Below, in pieces: positions 18,205 to 30,198 of a stretch of DNA of 64,000 nucleotides; within the stretch, counting starts at the first letter, position 1, and each line of letters begins with the position of its first letter. A model generated the notes under the pieces. That model made no database searches. It had not been told where the DNA came from and worked only from the letters and a program-made list of their open reading frames with translations. The position numbers and the translations under genes were made by a program. Source of the stretch: Nocardioides zeae (GTDB taxonomy: Bacteria; Actinomycetota; Actinomycetes; Propionibacteriales; Nocardioidaceae); NCBI RefSeq assembly GCF_010686755.1, contig NZ_JAAGXA010000005.1, forward strand, positions 62,001 through 126,000. Reading direction: 5' to 3'.

Positions 18205-19596
18205 TCAGGCCGCCGCGCGCACGGGGGCGACCGCGTCGGACGGGTCGTCGACGGTCACGTCGATGCGCGGCCCGTCGTACCGCTCCTGGTCGAGGATCCC
18301 CTCGCGCTTCGCCACGACGGTCGGCACGAGCGCCTGGCCGGCGACGTTCGTCGCGGTGCGCATCATGTCGAGGATCGGGTCGATGGCGAGCAGCAGGGCG
18401 ACGCCCTCCAGCGGCAGGCCCAGCGTGGTCAGCGTCAGGGTCAGCATGACGACCGCGCCGGTGAGCCCGGCGGTGGCCGCGGACCCGATCACGGAGACGA
18501 ACGCGATGAGCAGGTAGTCCTGGATGCCCAGCGAGATGCCGAAGATCTGCGCGACCGTGATCGCGGCGAGCGCCGGGTAGATCGCGGCGCAGCCGTCCAT
18601 CTTAGTCGTCGCGCCGAAGGGCACCGCGAACGAGGCGTACTCCTCCGGGACGCCGAGGTTCCGCGTGGTGACCCGCTGCGTCAGCGGCATCGTGCCGACC
18701 GACGAGCGCGACACGAACGCCAGCTGGATCGCGGGCCAGGCACCCGAGAAGAACTTCGCGGGGGAGAGGCCGTGGAGGCGGGCGATGACCGGGTAGACGA
18801 CGAACATCACGATCGCGCAGCCGACGTAGACGTCGATGGTGAAGACGGCGAGCGGACCGAGGAGGTCCCAGCCGTACGACGCGACCGCGGCGCCGATGAG
18901 ACCGAGCGTGCCCAGCGGCGCGAGCTTGATGATCCACCAGAGGATCTGCTGCACCACGGCGAGGAACGACCTCATGATGCCGAGGAACGGCTCGGCCTTG
19001 TCGCCGGCCTTGAGCGCCGCCGCACCGATCGCCAGGGCGACGACCACGATCTGCAGCACGTTGAAGCTGATCCCGCTCTCCGACGACGAGATGCCGAGGA
19101 AGTTGGCCGGGACCAGGCCGGTGAGGAAGTCGACCCACGAGCCGGTGCCCCCGTCGTACGTCGCGCCCTGGGCGCTCACGTCGGCGGACTGCCCGGGGTT
19201 CGTCAGCAGGCCGAGGGTGAGGCCGATGGCGACGGCGATCAGCGACGTGATCATGAACCAGAGCAGTGTCTGCGCCGCGAGGCGGGCTGCGTTCGCCACC
19301 TGCCGCAGGTTGGCGATGCTCACGACGATCGCGGCGAACACGAGTGGCGGCACGACGGCCTTGAGCAGGCCGACGAACACGTCGCCGATGGTCTGGAGCG
19401 TCGTGGTCAGCCAGCTGACGTCGCCGAGGCGGGCGGCGAGACCGAGCGCGACGCCCAGCACGAGCGCCAACACGATCTGCGCCCAGAACGGCACGCGCAG
19501 GAACGCCGGGCGGCGCCGACCGCCCGACGCGCGACCGGCGTCGGACCCGGCAGCAGAGCCGCCGTCCGGGGAGGGCGCTGAGGGAGCGTGGGACAC
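18205..19596 (-). CDS. Sodium/proton-dicarboxylate symporter (DAACS/SDF family)
   Basis: A 463-residue transporter with about eight membrane segments and the two re-entrant-loop signatures of the family. The serine-rich SRSSVGTMP and TTKMDGCAAIYP are followed by DPILDMMRTATNVAG, which holds the conserved Asp and Asn of the substrate/cation site. It should import C4-dicarboxylates or glutamate/aspartate. GTG 19596 is preferred to GTG 19638 because GGAAAGG lies nine bases upstream and the extra residues are not conserved. A proline/glycine-rich cytoplasmic start precedes the first membrane helix. Confidence 0.88.
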   Translation of the reverse strand: MSHAPSAPSPDGGSAAGSDAGRASGGRRRPAFLRVPFWAQIVLALVLGVALGLAARLGDVSWLTTTLQTIGDVFVGLLKAVVPPLVFAAIVVSIANLRQVANAARLAAQTLLWFMITSLIAVAIGLTLGLLTNPGQSADVSAQGATYDGGTGSWVDFLTGLVPANFLGISSSESGISFNVLQIVVVALAIGAAALKAGDKAEPFLGIMRSFLAVVQQILWWIIKLAPLGTLGLIGAAVASYGWDLLGPLAVFTIDVYVGCAIVMFVVYPVIARLHGLSPAKFFSGAWPAIQLAFVSRSSVGTMPLTQRVTTRNLGVPEEYASFAVPFGATTKMDGCAAIYPALAAITVAQIFGISLGIQDYLLIAFVSVIGSAATAGLTGAVVMLTLTLTTLGLPLEGVALLLAIDPILDMMRTATNVAGQALVPTVVAKREGILDQERYDGPRIDVTVDDPSDAVAPVRAAA

Positions 19597-19714
19597 GGGG
19601 GACCGCCTTTCCGAGAGCCCGCGGACCTCACGGGGCACGAAGGGTCACAACGAGCCCCCGAGCGGCGCTATTCCGCGGAGACCGATCCCGCGGCGGCACC
19701 CCGGGTGGTGTCGG

Positions 19715-20392
19715 TCACCAGCCGCGCTCGCGCCACTCGGCGAGGAAGGGACGCTCGTCGCCGAGCGTCGAGTCGTCGCCGTGCCCGGGGTAGAACGTGG
19801 TCGCGTCCGGCAGCGTGCCGAAGACCTTGGTCTCCACCTCGTCGATGAGCTGACGGAAGGCCGCCTCGTCGCCGAACGTGCTGCCGACGCCGCCCGGGAA
19901 CAGCGAGTCACCCGTCCACAGGTGCGGTGCGCGCGAGCCGTCGTCGTACACGAGCGCCACGGAGCCGGGGGTGTGCCCCGCCAGCGCGATGACGCCGAGC
20001 GTCACCTCGCCGAAGGTGACGGTGTCGCCGTGCTCGAGGCGCCGGTCCACGGTGACCCCGGTCTGCTCGGTGACGGCGTCGGCGTCGGGTGCGCCGACGT
20101 ACGTCGTGGCTCCCGTCGCCTCGACCACCGCGGCGAGCGCGCGGTGGTGGTCCCAGTGCTGGTGGGTCGTCACCACGCCCGTCAGCCCCGCGTCGGCGAC
20201 GAGCGGGACGAGCCGCTCCGCCTCGGCCGCCGCGTCCACCATGAGCTGGGCGCCGGTGGCACGGCAGCGGAGCACGTAGACGTTGTTGGACATCTCGGGG
20301 TCCACGGCGAGCTTCGTGATGGTGAGGCCCGGCAGCTCGCGCACGTGCGGCGGGCGGCCCGGGGAGACGCGGCCCGTGTAGTCGTCGGTCAT
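19715..20392 (-). CDS. MBL-fold metal-dependent hydrolase
   Basis: A 225-residue metallo-beta-lactamase-fold protein of the glyoxalase II-like group. The metal site THQHWDHH is HxHxDH; the further ligand histidines are in AGHTPGS and YPGHGDD, with Asp in WTGDSLF. It probably hydrolyses a thioester or a similar small substrate. It is divergent from uvrA, exactly as Rv1637c is from uvrA in M. tuberculosis. A TACGAT -10 six bases before the ATG suggests a leaderless message. Confidence 0.9.
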   Translation of the reverse strand: MTDDYTGRVSPGRPPHVRELPGLTITKLAVDPEMSNNVYVLRCRATGAQLMVDAAAEAERLVPLVADAGLTGVVTTHQHWDHHRALAAVVEATGATTYVGAPDADAVTEQTGVTVDRRLEHGDTVTFGEVTLGVIALAGHTPGSVALVYDDGSRAPHLWTGDSLFPGGVGSTFGDEAAFRQLIDEVETKVFGTLPDATTFYPGHGDDSTLGDERPFLAEWRERGW

Positions 20393-20398
20393 GGCCCG

Positions 20399-20404
20399 AT
20401 CGTA
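20399..20404 (-). promoter_or_regulatory. -10 element for the MBL gene (leaderless)
   Basis: TACGAT on the minus strand ends six bases before ATG 20392. Confidence 0.5.
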
Positions 20405-20467
20405 GGAGCGGTTGGGTCGGGGTGACATCGTGGTGCCGCGCGTCGGCTTGCGGTTCGACGCCCGATG

Positions 20468-20483
20468 TCGAAAACTTGTTCGA
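20468..20483. promoter_or_regulatory. Candidate LexA (SOS) box upstream of uvrA
   Basis: TCGAAAACTTGTTCGA differs at one position from the actinobacterial/Gram-positive LexA consensus TCGAAC-N4-GTTCGA. It lies 53 bases before the uvrA GTG and 64 bases before the divergent MBL -10. LexA could repress uvrA until DNA damage. No such box is visible before uvrB or uvrC. Confidence 0.65.
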
Positions 20484-20536
20484 CGCGACGCGGTCCGATC
20501 GGGGCCGCGGTCCCCTCCGACACGCGAAGGACCACC

Positions 20537-23500
20537 GTGGCCGACCAGCTGATCATCCGAGGTGCCCGCGAGCACAACCTGAAGGACGTCTCGGTCGACC
20601 TGCCGCGCGACAGCCTCATCGTGTTCACGGGCCTGTCCGGGTCGGGCAAGTCGAGCCTCGCCTTCGACACGATCTTCGCGGAGGGGCAGCGTCGCTACGT
20701 CGAGTCGCTGTCGGCCTACGCCCGCCAGTTCCTCGGCCAGATGGACAAGCCCGACGTCGACTTCATCGAGGGCCTGTCGCCCGCGGTGTCGATCGACCAG
20801 AAGTCGACGTCGAAGAACCCGCGCTCGACCGTCGGCACGATCACGGAGGTCTACGACTACCTCCGTCTGCTCTACGCGCGGGCCGGCACGCCGCACTGCC
20901 CGGTCTGCGGCGAGACCATCGCCCGGCAGACCCCGCAGCAGATCGTCGACCGCGTGCTCGGCCTCGAGGAGGGGCGGCGCTTCCAGGTGCTCGCCCCGGT
21001 CGTGCGCGGCCGCAAGGGGGAGTACCTCGAGCTCTACCGGTCGCTCCAGACCCAGGGCTTCTCGCGCGCCCGCACCAACGGGGAGACCCACGCGCTCGAC
21101 GAGCCGCCGAAGCTCGACAAGCAGAAGAAGCACACGATCGAGGTCGTGGTGGACCGCCTCGCGGTCAAGCCGTCCTCCAAGCAGCGGCTGACCGACTCGG
21201 TGGAGACCGCCCTCGGCCTCGCGAACGGTCTCGTCGTGCTCGACTTCGTCGACCTCCCCGACGACGACCCGGGCCGCGAGATGCGCTTCTCGGAGAAGCT
21301 CGCGTGCCCCAACGACCACCCGCTCGAGGTCGACGAGCTGGAGCCCCGCTCGTTCTCCTTCAACGCCCCGTACGGCGCGTGCCCGGACTGCTCCGGGCTC
21401 GGCGTCCGCATGGAGGTCGACGCGGAGCTCGTCGTCCCCGACCCGACCGCGACCCTCGGCGAGGGCGCGCTGTCGCCCTGGACCGGCGCCCACGTGGCCG
21501 ACTACTTCCTGCGCCTCCTCGCCGCCCTCGGGGACGAGATGGGCTTCGACCTCAACACCCCCTGGGACGAGCTGCCCGAGCGTGTCCGCAAGGTCGTGCT
21601 CGACGGCCACGCCAAGAAGGTCCACGTGCGCCACCGCAACCGCTACGGGCGCGAGCGGTCCTACCACGCCGACTTCGAGGGCGTGCGGGCCTACGTCGAG
21701 CGGCGCCACCGCGAGGCCGAGACCGACACGAGCCGCGAGCGGTTCGAGGGGTTCATGCGCGAGGTGCCGTGCCCCACCTGCCGTGGCGCGCGCCTGCGTC
21801 CCGTGGTGCTGAGCGTCACCGTCGGCGGCCGCAACATCGCCGAGGTCTGCCGCATGCCGCTCAACGAGGCGTCGGCGTTCCTCGGCGGACTGGAGCTCAG
21901 CGAGCGCCAGCGGCAGATCGCGGCCAACGTGCTCAAGGAGATCCAGGAGCGGCTGCGCTTCCTGCTCGACGTCGGTCTCGACTACCTGACGCTCGACCGG
22001 TCCTCCGGCTCGCTGTCGGGCGGCGAGGCGCAGCGCATCCGGCTCGCCACGCAGATCGGCGCCGGCCTCGTCGGGGTGCTCTACGTGCTGGACGAGCCCT
22101 CCATCGGTCTCCACCAGCGCGACAACCAGCGGCTCATCGAGACCCTCCTGCGGCTCAAGCGGCTCGGCAACACGCTCATCGTCGTCGAGCACGACGAGGA
22201 CACCATCCGCGTCGCGGACTGGGTCGTCGACGTCGGCCCCGGCGCCGGTGAGCACGGCGGCCAGATCGTGCACTCGGGCAGCGTGCAGGGTCTCTACGAC
22301 CACCCGGACTCGATCACCGGGCAGTACCTGTCGGGCCGCCGCGAGATCCCCGTCCCGGAGGTGCGCCGCCCGCGCACCGTCGACCGGGAGCTGACGGTCG
22401 TCGACGCGCGGGAGAACAACCTGCAGGGCATCGACGTGACCTTCCCGCTGGGTCTCTTCGTCGCCGTCACCGGCGTCTCCGGATCCGGCAAGTCGACGCT
22501 CGTCAACGACATCCTCTACGCGTCGCTGGCCAAGCACATCTACAACGCCAAGGCCGTCCCGGGCCGGCACCGCAGGATCACCGGCCTCGAGCACGTCGAC
22601 AAGGTGATCCACGTCGACCAGTCGCCGATCGGGCGTACGCCGCGGTCGAACCCCGCGACGTACACGGGGGTCTTCGACCACGTCCGCAAGCTGTTCGCGG
22701 CGACGCCCGAGGCGAAGGTGCGCGGCTACATGCCGGGGCGCTTCTCCTTCAACGTCAAGGGCGGTCGCTGCGAGGCCTGCGCGGGCGACGGCACGCTGAA
22801 GATCGAGATGAACTTCCTGCCGGACGTCTACGTGCCGTGCGAGGTCTGCCACGGGGCGCGCTACAACCGCGAGACGCTGGAGGTGCACTACAAGGGCAAG
22901 ACCATCGCCGAGGTGCTCGACATGCCGATCGAGGAGGCGGTCGACTTCTTCGCCGCCGTCCCCGTGATCAACCGGCACCTGAAGACGCTGATGGAAGTCG
23001 GCCTCGGGTACGTGCGGCTCGGCCAGCCCGGCACCACCCTGTCCGGCGGCGAGGCGCAGCGCGTCAAGCTGGCCACGGAGCTGCAGCGGCGCTCGACGGG
23101 CCGCACGCTCTACGTGCTCGACGAGCCCACGACGGGCCTGCACTTCGAGGACATCTCGCGCCTCCTGGTGGTGCTCGGTCGCCTGGTCGACCAGGGCAAC
23201 TCCGTGCTGGTGATCGAGCACAACCTCGACGTCATCAAGACGGCCGACCACATCGTCGACATGGGTCCCGAGGGCGGCTCGCGCGGCGGGTACGTCGTCG
23301 CCGAGGGCACGCCCGAGGAGGTCGCCGCGGTCGAGGCCAGCCACACCGGGCGGTTCCTGGCTCCCCTCCTCGAGGGGCGCGCCGCGCGCGTCAGCGCGCC
23401 GCGACCGGCCGAGGAGGCGCCGGTCGGGAAGGGCGCGGGGAAGACCGCCGCGACGAGGAAGACCCCGGCGACGAAGGCGGCAGCCACGAAGGCGGCGACG

Positions 23501-23578
23501 AAGAAGACGGTCACCAAGAAGACGGCGACGAAGAAGACGGTCACCAAGAAGACCTCCACCGCCGGGCGCGGCCGATGA
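20537..23578 (+). CDS. uvrA: UvrABC excinuclease subunit A with a lysine-threonine-rich C-terminal tail
   Basis: UvrA is the damage-sensing ABC ATPase that loads UvrB. The 1013-residue protein has two ATPase modules (Walker [10 protein letters not shown] near residue 35 and GVSGSGKST near residue 655, each with an LSGGEAQR signature) and zinc-finger cysteines (CPVCG; CEACAG paired with CEVCHG). GTG 20537 has AAGGA upstream; the frame back to 20465 runs through the promoter and is rejected. After the usual end of UvrA the last ~50 residues are mostly K, T and A. They are encoded partly by a perfect 30-bp tandem duplication at 23494-23553, which gives two copies of [10 protein letters not shown], like a histone H1 tail. 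The stop overlaps the next ATG. Confidence 0.97.
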   Translation: MADQLIIRGAREHNLKDVSVDLPRDSLIVFTGLSGSGKSSLAFDTIFAEGQRRYVESLSAYARQFLGQMDKPDVDFIEGLSPAVSIDQKSTSKNPRSTVGTITEVYDYLRLLYARAGTPHCPVCGETIARQTPQQIVDRVLGLEEGRRFQVLAPVVRGRKGEYLELYRSLQTQGFSRARTNGETHALDEPPKLDKQKKHTIEVVVDRLAVKPSSKQRLTDSVETALGLANGLVVLDFVDLPDDDPGREMRFSEKLACPNDHPLEVDELEPRSFSFNAPYGACPDCSGLGVRMEVDAELVVPDPTATLGEGALSPWTGAHVADYFLRLLAALGDEMGFDLNTPWDELPERVRKVVLDGHAKKVHVRHRNRYGRERSYHADFEGVRAYVERRHREAETDTSRERFEGFMREVPCPTCRGARLRPVVLSVTVGGRNIAEVCRMPLNEASAFLGGLELSERQRQIAANVLKEIQERLRFLLDVGLDYLTLDRSSGSLSGGEAQRIRLATQIGAGLVGVLYVLDEPSIGLHQRDNQRLIETLLRLKRLGNTLIVVEHDEDTIRVADWVVDVGPGAGEHGGQIVHSGSVQGLYDHPDSITGQYLSGRREIPVPEVRRPRTVDRELTVVDARENNLQGIDVTFPLGLFVAVTGVSGSGKSTLVNDILYASLAKHIYNAKAVPGRHRRITGLEHVDKVIHVDQSPIGRTPRSNPATYTGVFDHVRKLFAATPEAKVRGYMPGRFSFNVKGGRCEACAGDGTLKIEMNFLPDVYVPCEVCHGARYNRETLEVHYKGKTIAEVLDMPIEEAVDFFAAVPVINRHLKTLMEVGLGYVRLGQPGTTLSGGEAQRVKLATELQRRSTGRTLYVLDEPTTGLHFEDISRLLVVLGRLVDQGNSVLVIEHNLDVIKTADHIVDMGPEGGSRGGYVVAEGTPEEVAAVEASHTGRFLAPLLEGRAARVSAPRPAEEAPVGKGAGKTAATRKTPATKAAATKAATKKTVTKKTATKKTVTKKTSTAGRGR
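23494..23553 (+). repeat. Perfect 30-bp tandem duplication inside the 3' end of uvrA
   Basis: Bases 23494-23523 and 23524-23553 are identical and in frame. They encode two copies of a ten-residue basic unit in the UvrA tail. Similar imperfect A-K-T units lie just upstream. Replication slippage would change tail length in steps of ten residues without a frameshift. Confidence 0.85.
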
Positions 23579-24012
23579 CCGCCGCGGGCCGGGGCAGCGA
23601 CCGGCGGGGCATCGACCGGCGCGGGCTCGTGCGCGCTGGTGCCGGTCTCGCGGGGGCTGCCGCGGTGACGCCCGCCGTGGCCGCGTGCGGGGGCGAGGAG
23701 GTGTCGGCCCCGTCGGGCTCGCCGGGCGACGTGCTGGTCGCGACGGCTGACGTCCCCGTCGGTGGGGGCGTCGTCCTCGACGGCCAGGAGGTCGTCGTCA
23801 CGCAGCCCACCGCCGGCGAGTTCAAGGCCTTCTCCTCGACCTGCACCCACCGCAGCTGCCAGGTGACGCGCGTGGAGGAGGGTTCGATCGTGTGCCTCTG
23901 CCACAACAGCCTCTTCTCCGTGGCCGACGGGTCGGTGCAGGAGGGTCCCGCCGACGAGCCGCTCCCGTCGGTGGCCGTCGACGTCGCGGGCGACGACGTC
24001 GTCCTCGCGTGA
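23575..24012 (+). CDS. Exported Rieske [2Fe-2S] protein, probable Tat lipoprotein
   Basis: A 145-residue protein. The N-terminus has an RRG-type twin arginine (DRRGLVR) before a hydrophobic [11 protein letters not shown] stretch and a lipobox-like VAAC near residue 40. Folded export by Tat followed by lipid anchoring is therefore likely. The C-terminal half is a small Rieske domain with cluster ligands in CTH (residues ~91-93) and CLCH (~110-113). Each Rieske box has an additional cysteine, as in ubiquinol-oxidase-type Rieske proteins. The ATG overlaps the uvrA stop (ATGA). It could carry electrons at the cell surface; the partner is unknown. Confidence 0.85.
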   Translation: MTAAGRGSDRRGIDRRGLVRAGAGLAGAAAVTPAVAACGGEEVSAPSGSPGDVLVATADVPVGGGVVLDGQEVVVTQPTAGEFKAFSSTCTHRSCQVTRVEEGSIVCLCHNSLFSVADGSVQEGPADEPLPSVAVDVAGDDVVLA

Positions 24013-24096
24013 GGCGTCGTCCCTCCTCGGTCGTCGCGTCCCTCGCGCCCCGCGCCGCGGCGTACCGGAGCGTCCAGGACCGTCGGTGGGGCGACG

Positions 24097-24102
24097 TAGG
24101 GT
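24097..24102 (+). promoter_or_regulatory. -10 element for uvrC (leaderless)
   Basis: TAGGGT ends six bases before GTG 24109, so the message should begin at or beside the start codon. Confidence 0.55.
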
Positions 24103-24108
24103 CGATCC

Positions 24109-26100
24109 GTGGCTGATCCGACGACCTACCGCCCGCGCCCGGGGGAGATCCCCACGCAGCCGGGGGTCTACCGCTTCCGTGACGCGCGCCAGCGGGTGAT
24201 CTACGTCGGCAAGGCGAAGAACCTGCGGGCCCGGCTGTCGTCCTACTTCCAGGACATCGCGGGCCTGCACCCGCGCACGGCGACGATGGTGACCACCGCC
24301 GCGAGCGTCGAGTGGACGACGGTGGGCACCGAGGTCGAGGCCCTCCAGCTGGAGTACTCCTGGATCAAGGAGTTCGACCCGCGCTTCAACGTGAAGTACC
24401 GGGACGACAAGTCCTACCCGTGGCTCGCCGTCACGGTCTCCGACGAGTTCCCGCGCGTCATGGTCGGTCGCGGCGCCAAGCGGAAGGGCACGCGCTACTT
24501 CGGGCCCTACAGCCACGCGTGGGCGATCCGCGACACCGTCGACACGCTGCTCCGCGTCTTCCCCATGCGGTCGTGCAGCAACGGCGTGTTCAAGCGGTCC
24601 CAGCAGGTGGGGCGGCCCTGCCTGCTGGGCTACATCGACAAGTGCGCCGCGCCCTGCGTCGGCTCGGTGAGCGCCGCGGAGCACCGGGCGATCGTCGACG
24701 ACTTCTGCGCCTTCATGGGCGGCCAGACGGCTGCGTTCCTCAAGCGCATCGAGAAGGAGATGTACGCGGCGAGCGAGGCCATGGAGTTCGAGCGCGCCGC
24801 GCGGTTGCGCGACGACCTCGGCGCGCTCCAGCGGGCGCTGGAGAAGCAGGCGGTCGTGTTCGGCGACGGCACCGACGCCGACGTCGTGGCGCTCGCGGAG
24901 GACCCGCTCGAGGTGGGCGTGCAGATCTTCCACGTGCGCGGGGGTCGCATCCGCGGCCAGCGCGGCTGGGTCGCCGACCGGTCCGACGACGGCGGCGTCC
25001 CCGAGCTGGTCGAGGGCTTCCTCCTGCAGCTGTACGCCGGCGAGGCGGGGCATCCCGACGCGATCCCCCGCGAGGTGCTGGTGCCGGCCCTGCCGCCCGA
25101 CGTGGAGACCGTCGAGGCGCTGCTCTCGGAGCTGCGCGGCAGCCGGGTGCGGATCAAGGTGCCCCAGCGGGGCGACAAGCGGACGCTGCAGGAGACGGTC
25201 GCCCGCAACGCGGAGCAGGCGCTGGCGCTGCACCGCACGAAGCGGGCGAGCGACCTCACGACCCGCAACCGGGCGCTCGAGGAGATCCAGGAGGCGCTCG
25301 AGCTGTCCGAGGTGCCGCTGCGCATCGAGTGCTACGACGTCTCCAACCTCCAGGGCACGGAGGTCGTGGCCTCGATGGTCGTGTTCGAGGACGGCCTGGC
25401 CCGCAAGGGGGAGTACCGGCGCTTCGTCATCAAGGACGTCGAGGGCCAGAACGACGTGGCATCGATGCACGAAGTCATCACGCGGCGGTTCCGGCGGCTC
25501 CTCGACGAGCAGGCGCGCAGCGAGCTGCGTCCGGGCGACGAGGAGTCGGGGCCGATGCTCGTCGATCCCGACACGGGCCGGCCGCGCAAGTTCGCCTACA
25601 CGCCTGGTCTGGTCGTGGTCGACGGCGGTCCGCCGCAGGTCGCGGCCGCGCAGCGCGCGCTCGACGAGCTGGGCATCGACGACATCCCGATCTGCGGCCT
25701 CGCGAAGCGGCTCGAGGAGGTCTGGGTGCCGGGGGAGGAGGACCCGGTGATCCTGCCGCGCACGTCCGAGGGCCTCTACCTGCTGCAGCGGATCCGCGAC
25801 GAGGCGCACCGCTTCGCCATCAACCACCACCGTTCGCGACGGTCGAAGTCGATGGTCGAGAGCGTGCTCGATGACGTGCCCGGGCTCGGCGAGGTGCGGC
25901 GCAAGGGCCTGCTGAAGCACTTCGGCTCCCTCAAGAAGCTGCGTGCCGCCGAGGTCGCCGAGATCGCCCAGGTGCCGGGCATCGGTCCCGCCACGGCGGC
26001 GGCGATCAAGGACGCGCTGGCGAAGGACGATGCAGAACGCCGCAGCCGCGGACAGAATGTGCGGGTCAACACCGCGACCGGCGAGATCGAGGAGGACTGA
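24109..26100 (+). CDS. uvrC: UvrABC excinuclease subunit C
   Basis: UvrC makes both incisions in nucleotide-excision repair. The 663-residue protein has an N-terminal GIY-YIG nuclease ([17 protein letters not shown] at residues ~19-41) for the 3' cut and a UVR segment ([15 protein letters not shown] near 223-237) that binds UvrB. An RNase H-like domain ([15 protein letters not shown]) makes the 5' cut, and C-terminal helix-hairpin-helix motifs follow ([26 protein letters not shown]). GTG 24109 sits right after a -10 element. It heads the conserved uvrC-rapZ-yvcK-whiA cluster. Confidence 0.97.
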   Translation: MADPTTYRPRPGEIPTQPGVYRFRDARQRVIYVGKAKNLRARLSSYFQDIAGLHPRTATMVTTAASVEWTTVGTEVEALQLEYSWIKEFDPRFNVKYRDDKSYPWLAVTVSDEFPRVMVGRGAKRKGTRYFGPYSHAWAIRDTVDTLLRVFPMRSCSNGVFKRSQQVGRPCLLGYIDKCAAPCVGSVSAAEHRAIVDDFCAFMGGQTAAFLKRIEKEMYAASEAMEFERAARLRDDLGALQRALEKQAVVFGDGTDADVVALAEDPLEVGVQIFHVRGGRIRGQRGWVADRSDDGGVPELVEGFLLQLYAGEAGHPDAIPREVLVPALPPDVETVEALLSELRGSRVRIKVPQRGDKRTLQETVARNAEQALALHRTKRASDLTTRNRALEEIQEALELSEVPLRIECYDVSNLQGTEVVASMVVFEDGLARKGEYRRFVIKDVEGQNDVASMHEVITRRFRRLLDEQARSELRPGDEESGPMLVDPDTGRPRKFAYTPGLVVVDGGPPQVAAAQRALDELGIDDIPICGLAKRLEEVWVPGEEDPVILPRTSEGLYLLQRIRDEAHRFAINHHRSRRSKSMVESVLDDVPGLGEVRRKGLLKHFGSLKKLRAAEVAEIAQVPGIGPATAAAIKDALAKDDAERRSRGQNVRVNTATGEIEED

Positions 26101-26982
26101 GTGTCCGCTCCAGCACCCGAGGCCCCGGGAGGGCCGCTCGTCATCGTCACCGGCATGACCGGCGCCGGCCGGAGCACGGCCGCCAAGGAGCTCGAGGACC
26201 TCGGCTTCTTCGTGGTCGACAACCTCCCGCCGACGCTGCTGCGGGAGGTCGTGCGCCTCGTCGACGAGAGCAAGGGCTCCCAGCAGCCGATCGCCGTGGT
26301 GGTCGACGTGCGCTCCGGCTCGTTCTTCGACTCGCTCCAGGTCAACCTCGCCGAGGGGGCGACCCACCGCCAGGCGACCCTGCTGTTCCTCGAGGCGAGC
26401 GACGAGGTGCTCGTGCGCCGCCAGGAGGCGGCACGCCGTCCCCACCCCCTCCAGGGCAGCGACCGGCTCCTCGACGGCCTGCACCGCGAGCGCGCCGTGC
26501 TCGCCAAGCTGCGTTCCGACGCCGACCTGGTGATCGACACGACCAGCCTCAACGTCCACCAGCTCACCAAGCGCATCGCGCAGGCCTTCGGCACCCCCGA
26601 CACGACGCGGCTCAAGGTGCGGGTCGTGAGCTTCGGGTTCAAGTACGGCATCCCCGTCGACGCCGACTTCGTGGCCGACATGCGGTTCCTGCCCAACCCG
26701 CACTGGGTCCCCGAGCTGCGGGCGTTGACGGGCCAGGACCCCGACGTGGCCGCCTACGTGAAGGGGCGGCCCGGGGCGGAGCCGTTCCTCGAGCAGTACG
26801 TGCCGCTGCTCCGGACGGTCGCGGAGGGCTACCTCAACGAGGGCAAGCGGTTCATGACCGTCGCGGTGGGCTGCACGGGGGGCAAGCACCGGAGCGTCGC
26901 GATGACGGAGGAGATCGCGGCCCGGCTCCGCGCCGACGGCTTCGAGGTCCGCGCCACCCACCGCGACCTCGGACGCGAGTGA
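26101..26982 (+). CDS. rapZ: RapZ/YvcJ-family nucleotide-binding protein
   Basis: A 293-residue P-loop protein with Walker A-like GMTGAGRST at residues ~17-25; arginine in place of the usual lysine is common in actinobacterial members. The C-terminal domain contains GCTGGKHRSV, the family hallmark. In E. coli RapZ is an RNase adaptor that senses glucosamine-6-phosphate; the role in actinobacteria is less clear. The GTG immediately follows the uvrC stop and the stop overlaps yvcK, so the three genes are one transcriptional unit. Confidence 0.95.
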   Translation: MSAPAPEAPGGPLVIVTGMTGAGRSTAAKELEDLGFFVVDNLPPTLLREVVRLVDESKGSQQPIAVVVDVRSGSFFDSLQVNLAEGATHRQATLLFLEASDEVLVRRQEAARRPHPLQGSDRLLDGLHRERAVLAKLRSDADLVIDTTSLNVHQLTKRIAQAFGTPDTTRLKVRVVSFGFKYGIPVDADFVADMRFLPNPHWVPELRALTGQDPDVAAYVKGRPGAEPFLEQYVPLLRTVAEGYLNEGKRFMTVAVGCTGGKHRSVAMTEEIAARLRADGFEVRATHRDLGRE

Positions 26983-27965
26983 GCCCCTTCGGCGACGCCC
27001 AGGCCCCGATCGGCCCCCGGGCGGTCCCCCTGCCCGGTGTCTCGGTCGCGGCGCTCGGCGGCGGCCACGGCCTCTTCGCCTCGCTCGCGGCCCTGCGTCG
27101 TGTCGTCGGCGACCTGACCGCCGTGGTGACGGTCGCCGACAACGGCGGCTCCTCGGGTCGCCTGCGGGGCGAGTTCGGGGTCCTGCCGCCGGGCGACCTG
27201 CGGATGGCCCTGGCCGCCCTCTGCGGTGACGACGACTGGGGCCGCACGTGGGCGGAGGTGCTGCAGCACCGCTTCGCGGGGGACGGCGAGATGCGGGGTC
27301 ACGTCGTCGGCAACATGCTGATCGTCGGCCTCTGGGAGCTGCTGGGCGACCACGTCCCGGCCCTCGACTGGGTGGGGCGGCTGCTGGGGGCCCAGGGCCG
27401 CGTGCTGCCGATGGCCGTCACCCCGATGGACATCACGGCGGACGTGCGGCTCGGCGGACCGGAGGACGGGGAGCTCACCCACGTGCGCGGTCAGGTCGAG
27501 GTCGCGAGCACGGCGGGGCGCATCGTCAACATCCAGCTGGACCCGCCGGATCCCGACGCCTGTCCCGAGGCGGTGGCGACCGTGCGGGCCGCCGACTGGG
27601 TCGTGCTCGGTCCCGGGTCCTGGTACACCTCGGTCATCCCGCACCTCATGGTGCCCGACCTCCGGCGCGCGATCGTGGAGTCGACCGCTCGGGTCGTGGT
27701 GGTGCTCAACCTCGCCGACCAGCCGGGGGAGACGGCCGGCTACGGCCCGGAGGACCACCTCGACGCGCTGCTCGAGCACGCCCCCGACCTGCGCATCGAC
27801 ACGGTGGTGGCCGACGAGGGCGCCGTGGGCGACAGCGGCGGCGTACGGGCGTGGGTCGCGTCCCACGGCGCGCGGTTGGTGCTGGCCGACGTCGCCGTGG
27901 GCGACGGCAGCCCGCGGCACGATCCGGCGAAGCTGGCGGGGGTCTTCGAGCGCCTGATGGGGTGA
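26979..27965 (+). CDS. yvcK: YvcK/CofD-family gluconeogenesis factor
   Basis: A 328-residue protein starting with a nucleotide-binding ALGGGHGL loop and NGGSSGRLR, typical of YvcK. It binds UDP-sugars in Bacillus and mycobacteria and links carbon metabolism to cell envelope synthesis. The GTG overlaps the rapZ stop (GTGA). Context and sequence agree with Rv1422. Confidence 0.94.
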   Translation: MSPFGDAQAPIGPRAVPLPGVSVAALGGGHGLFASLAALRRVVGDLTAVVTVADNGGSSGRLRGEFGVLPPGDLRMALAALCGDDDWGRTWAEVLQHRFAGDGEMRGHVVGNMLIVGLWELLGDHVPALDWVGRLLGAQGRVLPMAVTPMDITADVRLGGPEDGELTHVRGQVEVASTAGRIVNIQLDPPDPDACPEAVATVRAADWVVLGPGSWYTSVIPHLMVPDLRRAIVESTARVVVVLNLADQPGETAGYGPEDHLDALLEHAPDLRIDTVVADEGAVGDSGGVRAWVASHGARLVLADVAVGDGSPRHDPAKLAGVFERLMG

Positions 27966-28048
27966 GTCCGGGGCGGGTACGCCGCGGCACGCCCGGGATC
28001 TCGACGACGAAGCCTCGGCGTGTCGCGTGCCGTGGCAGGATGTCGCGC

Positions 28049-30197
<2,149 letters not shown>

Positions 30198-30198
30198 C

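Noticed and set aside
20465..20536. Upstream extension of uvrA to 20465
   Set aside because: It overlaps the LexA box and promoter region; the conserved UvrA start follows GTG 20537 with a ribosome site.
19715..26961. Very long minus-strand frames opposite uvrA and uvrC
   Set aside because: Only the 19715-20392 part is real (MBL hydrolase); the rest is antisense to well-identified repair genes.
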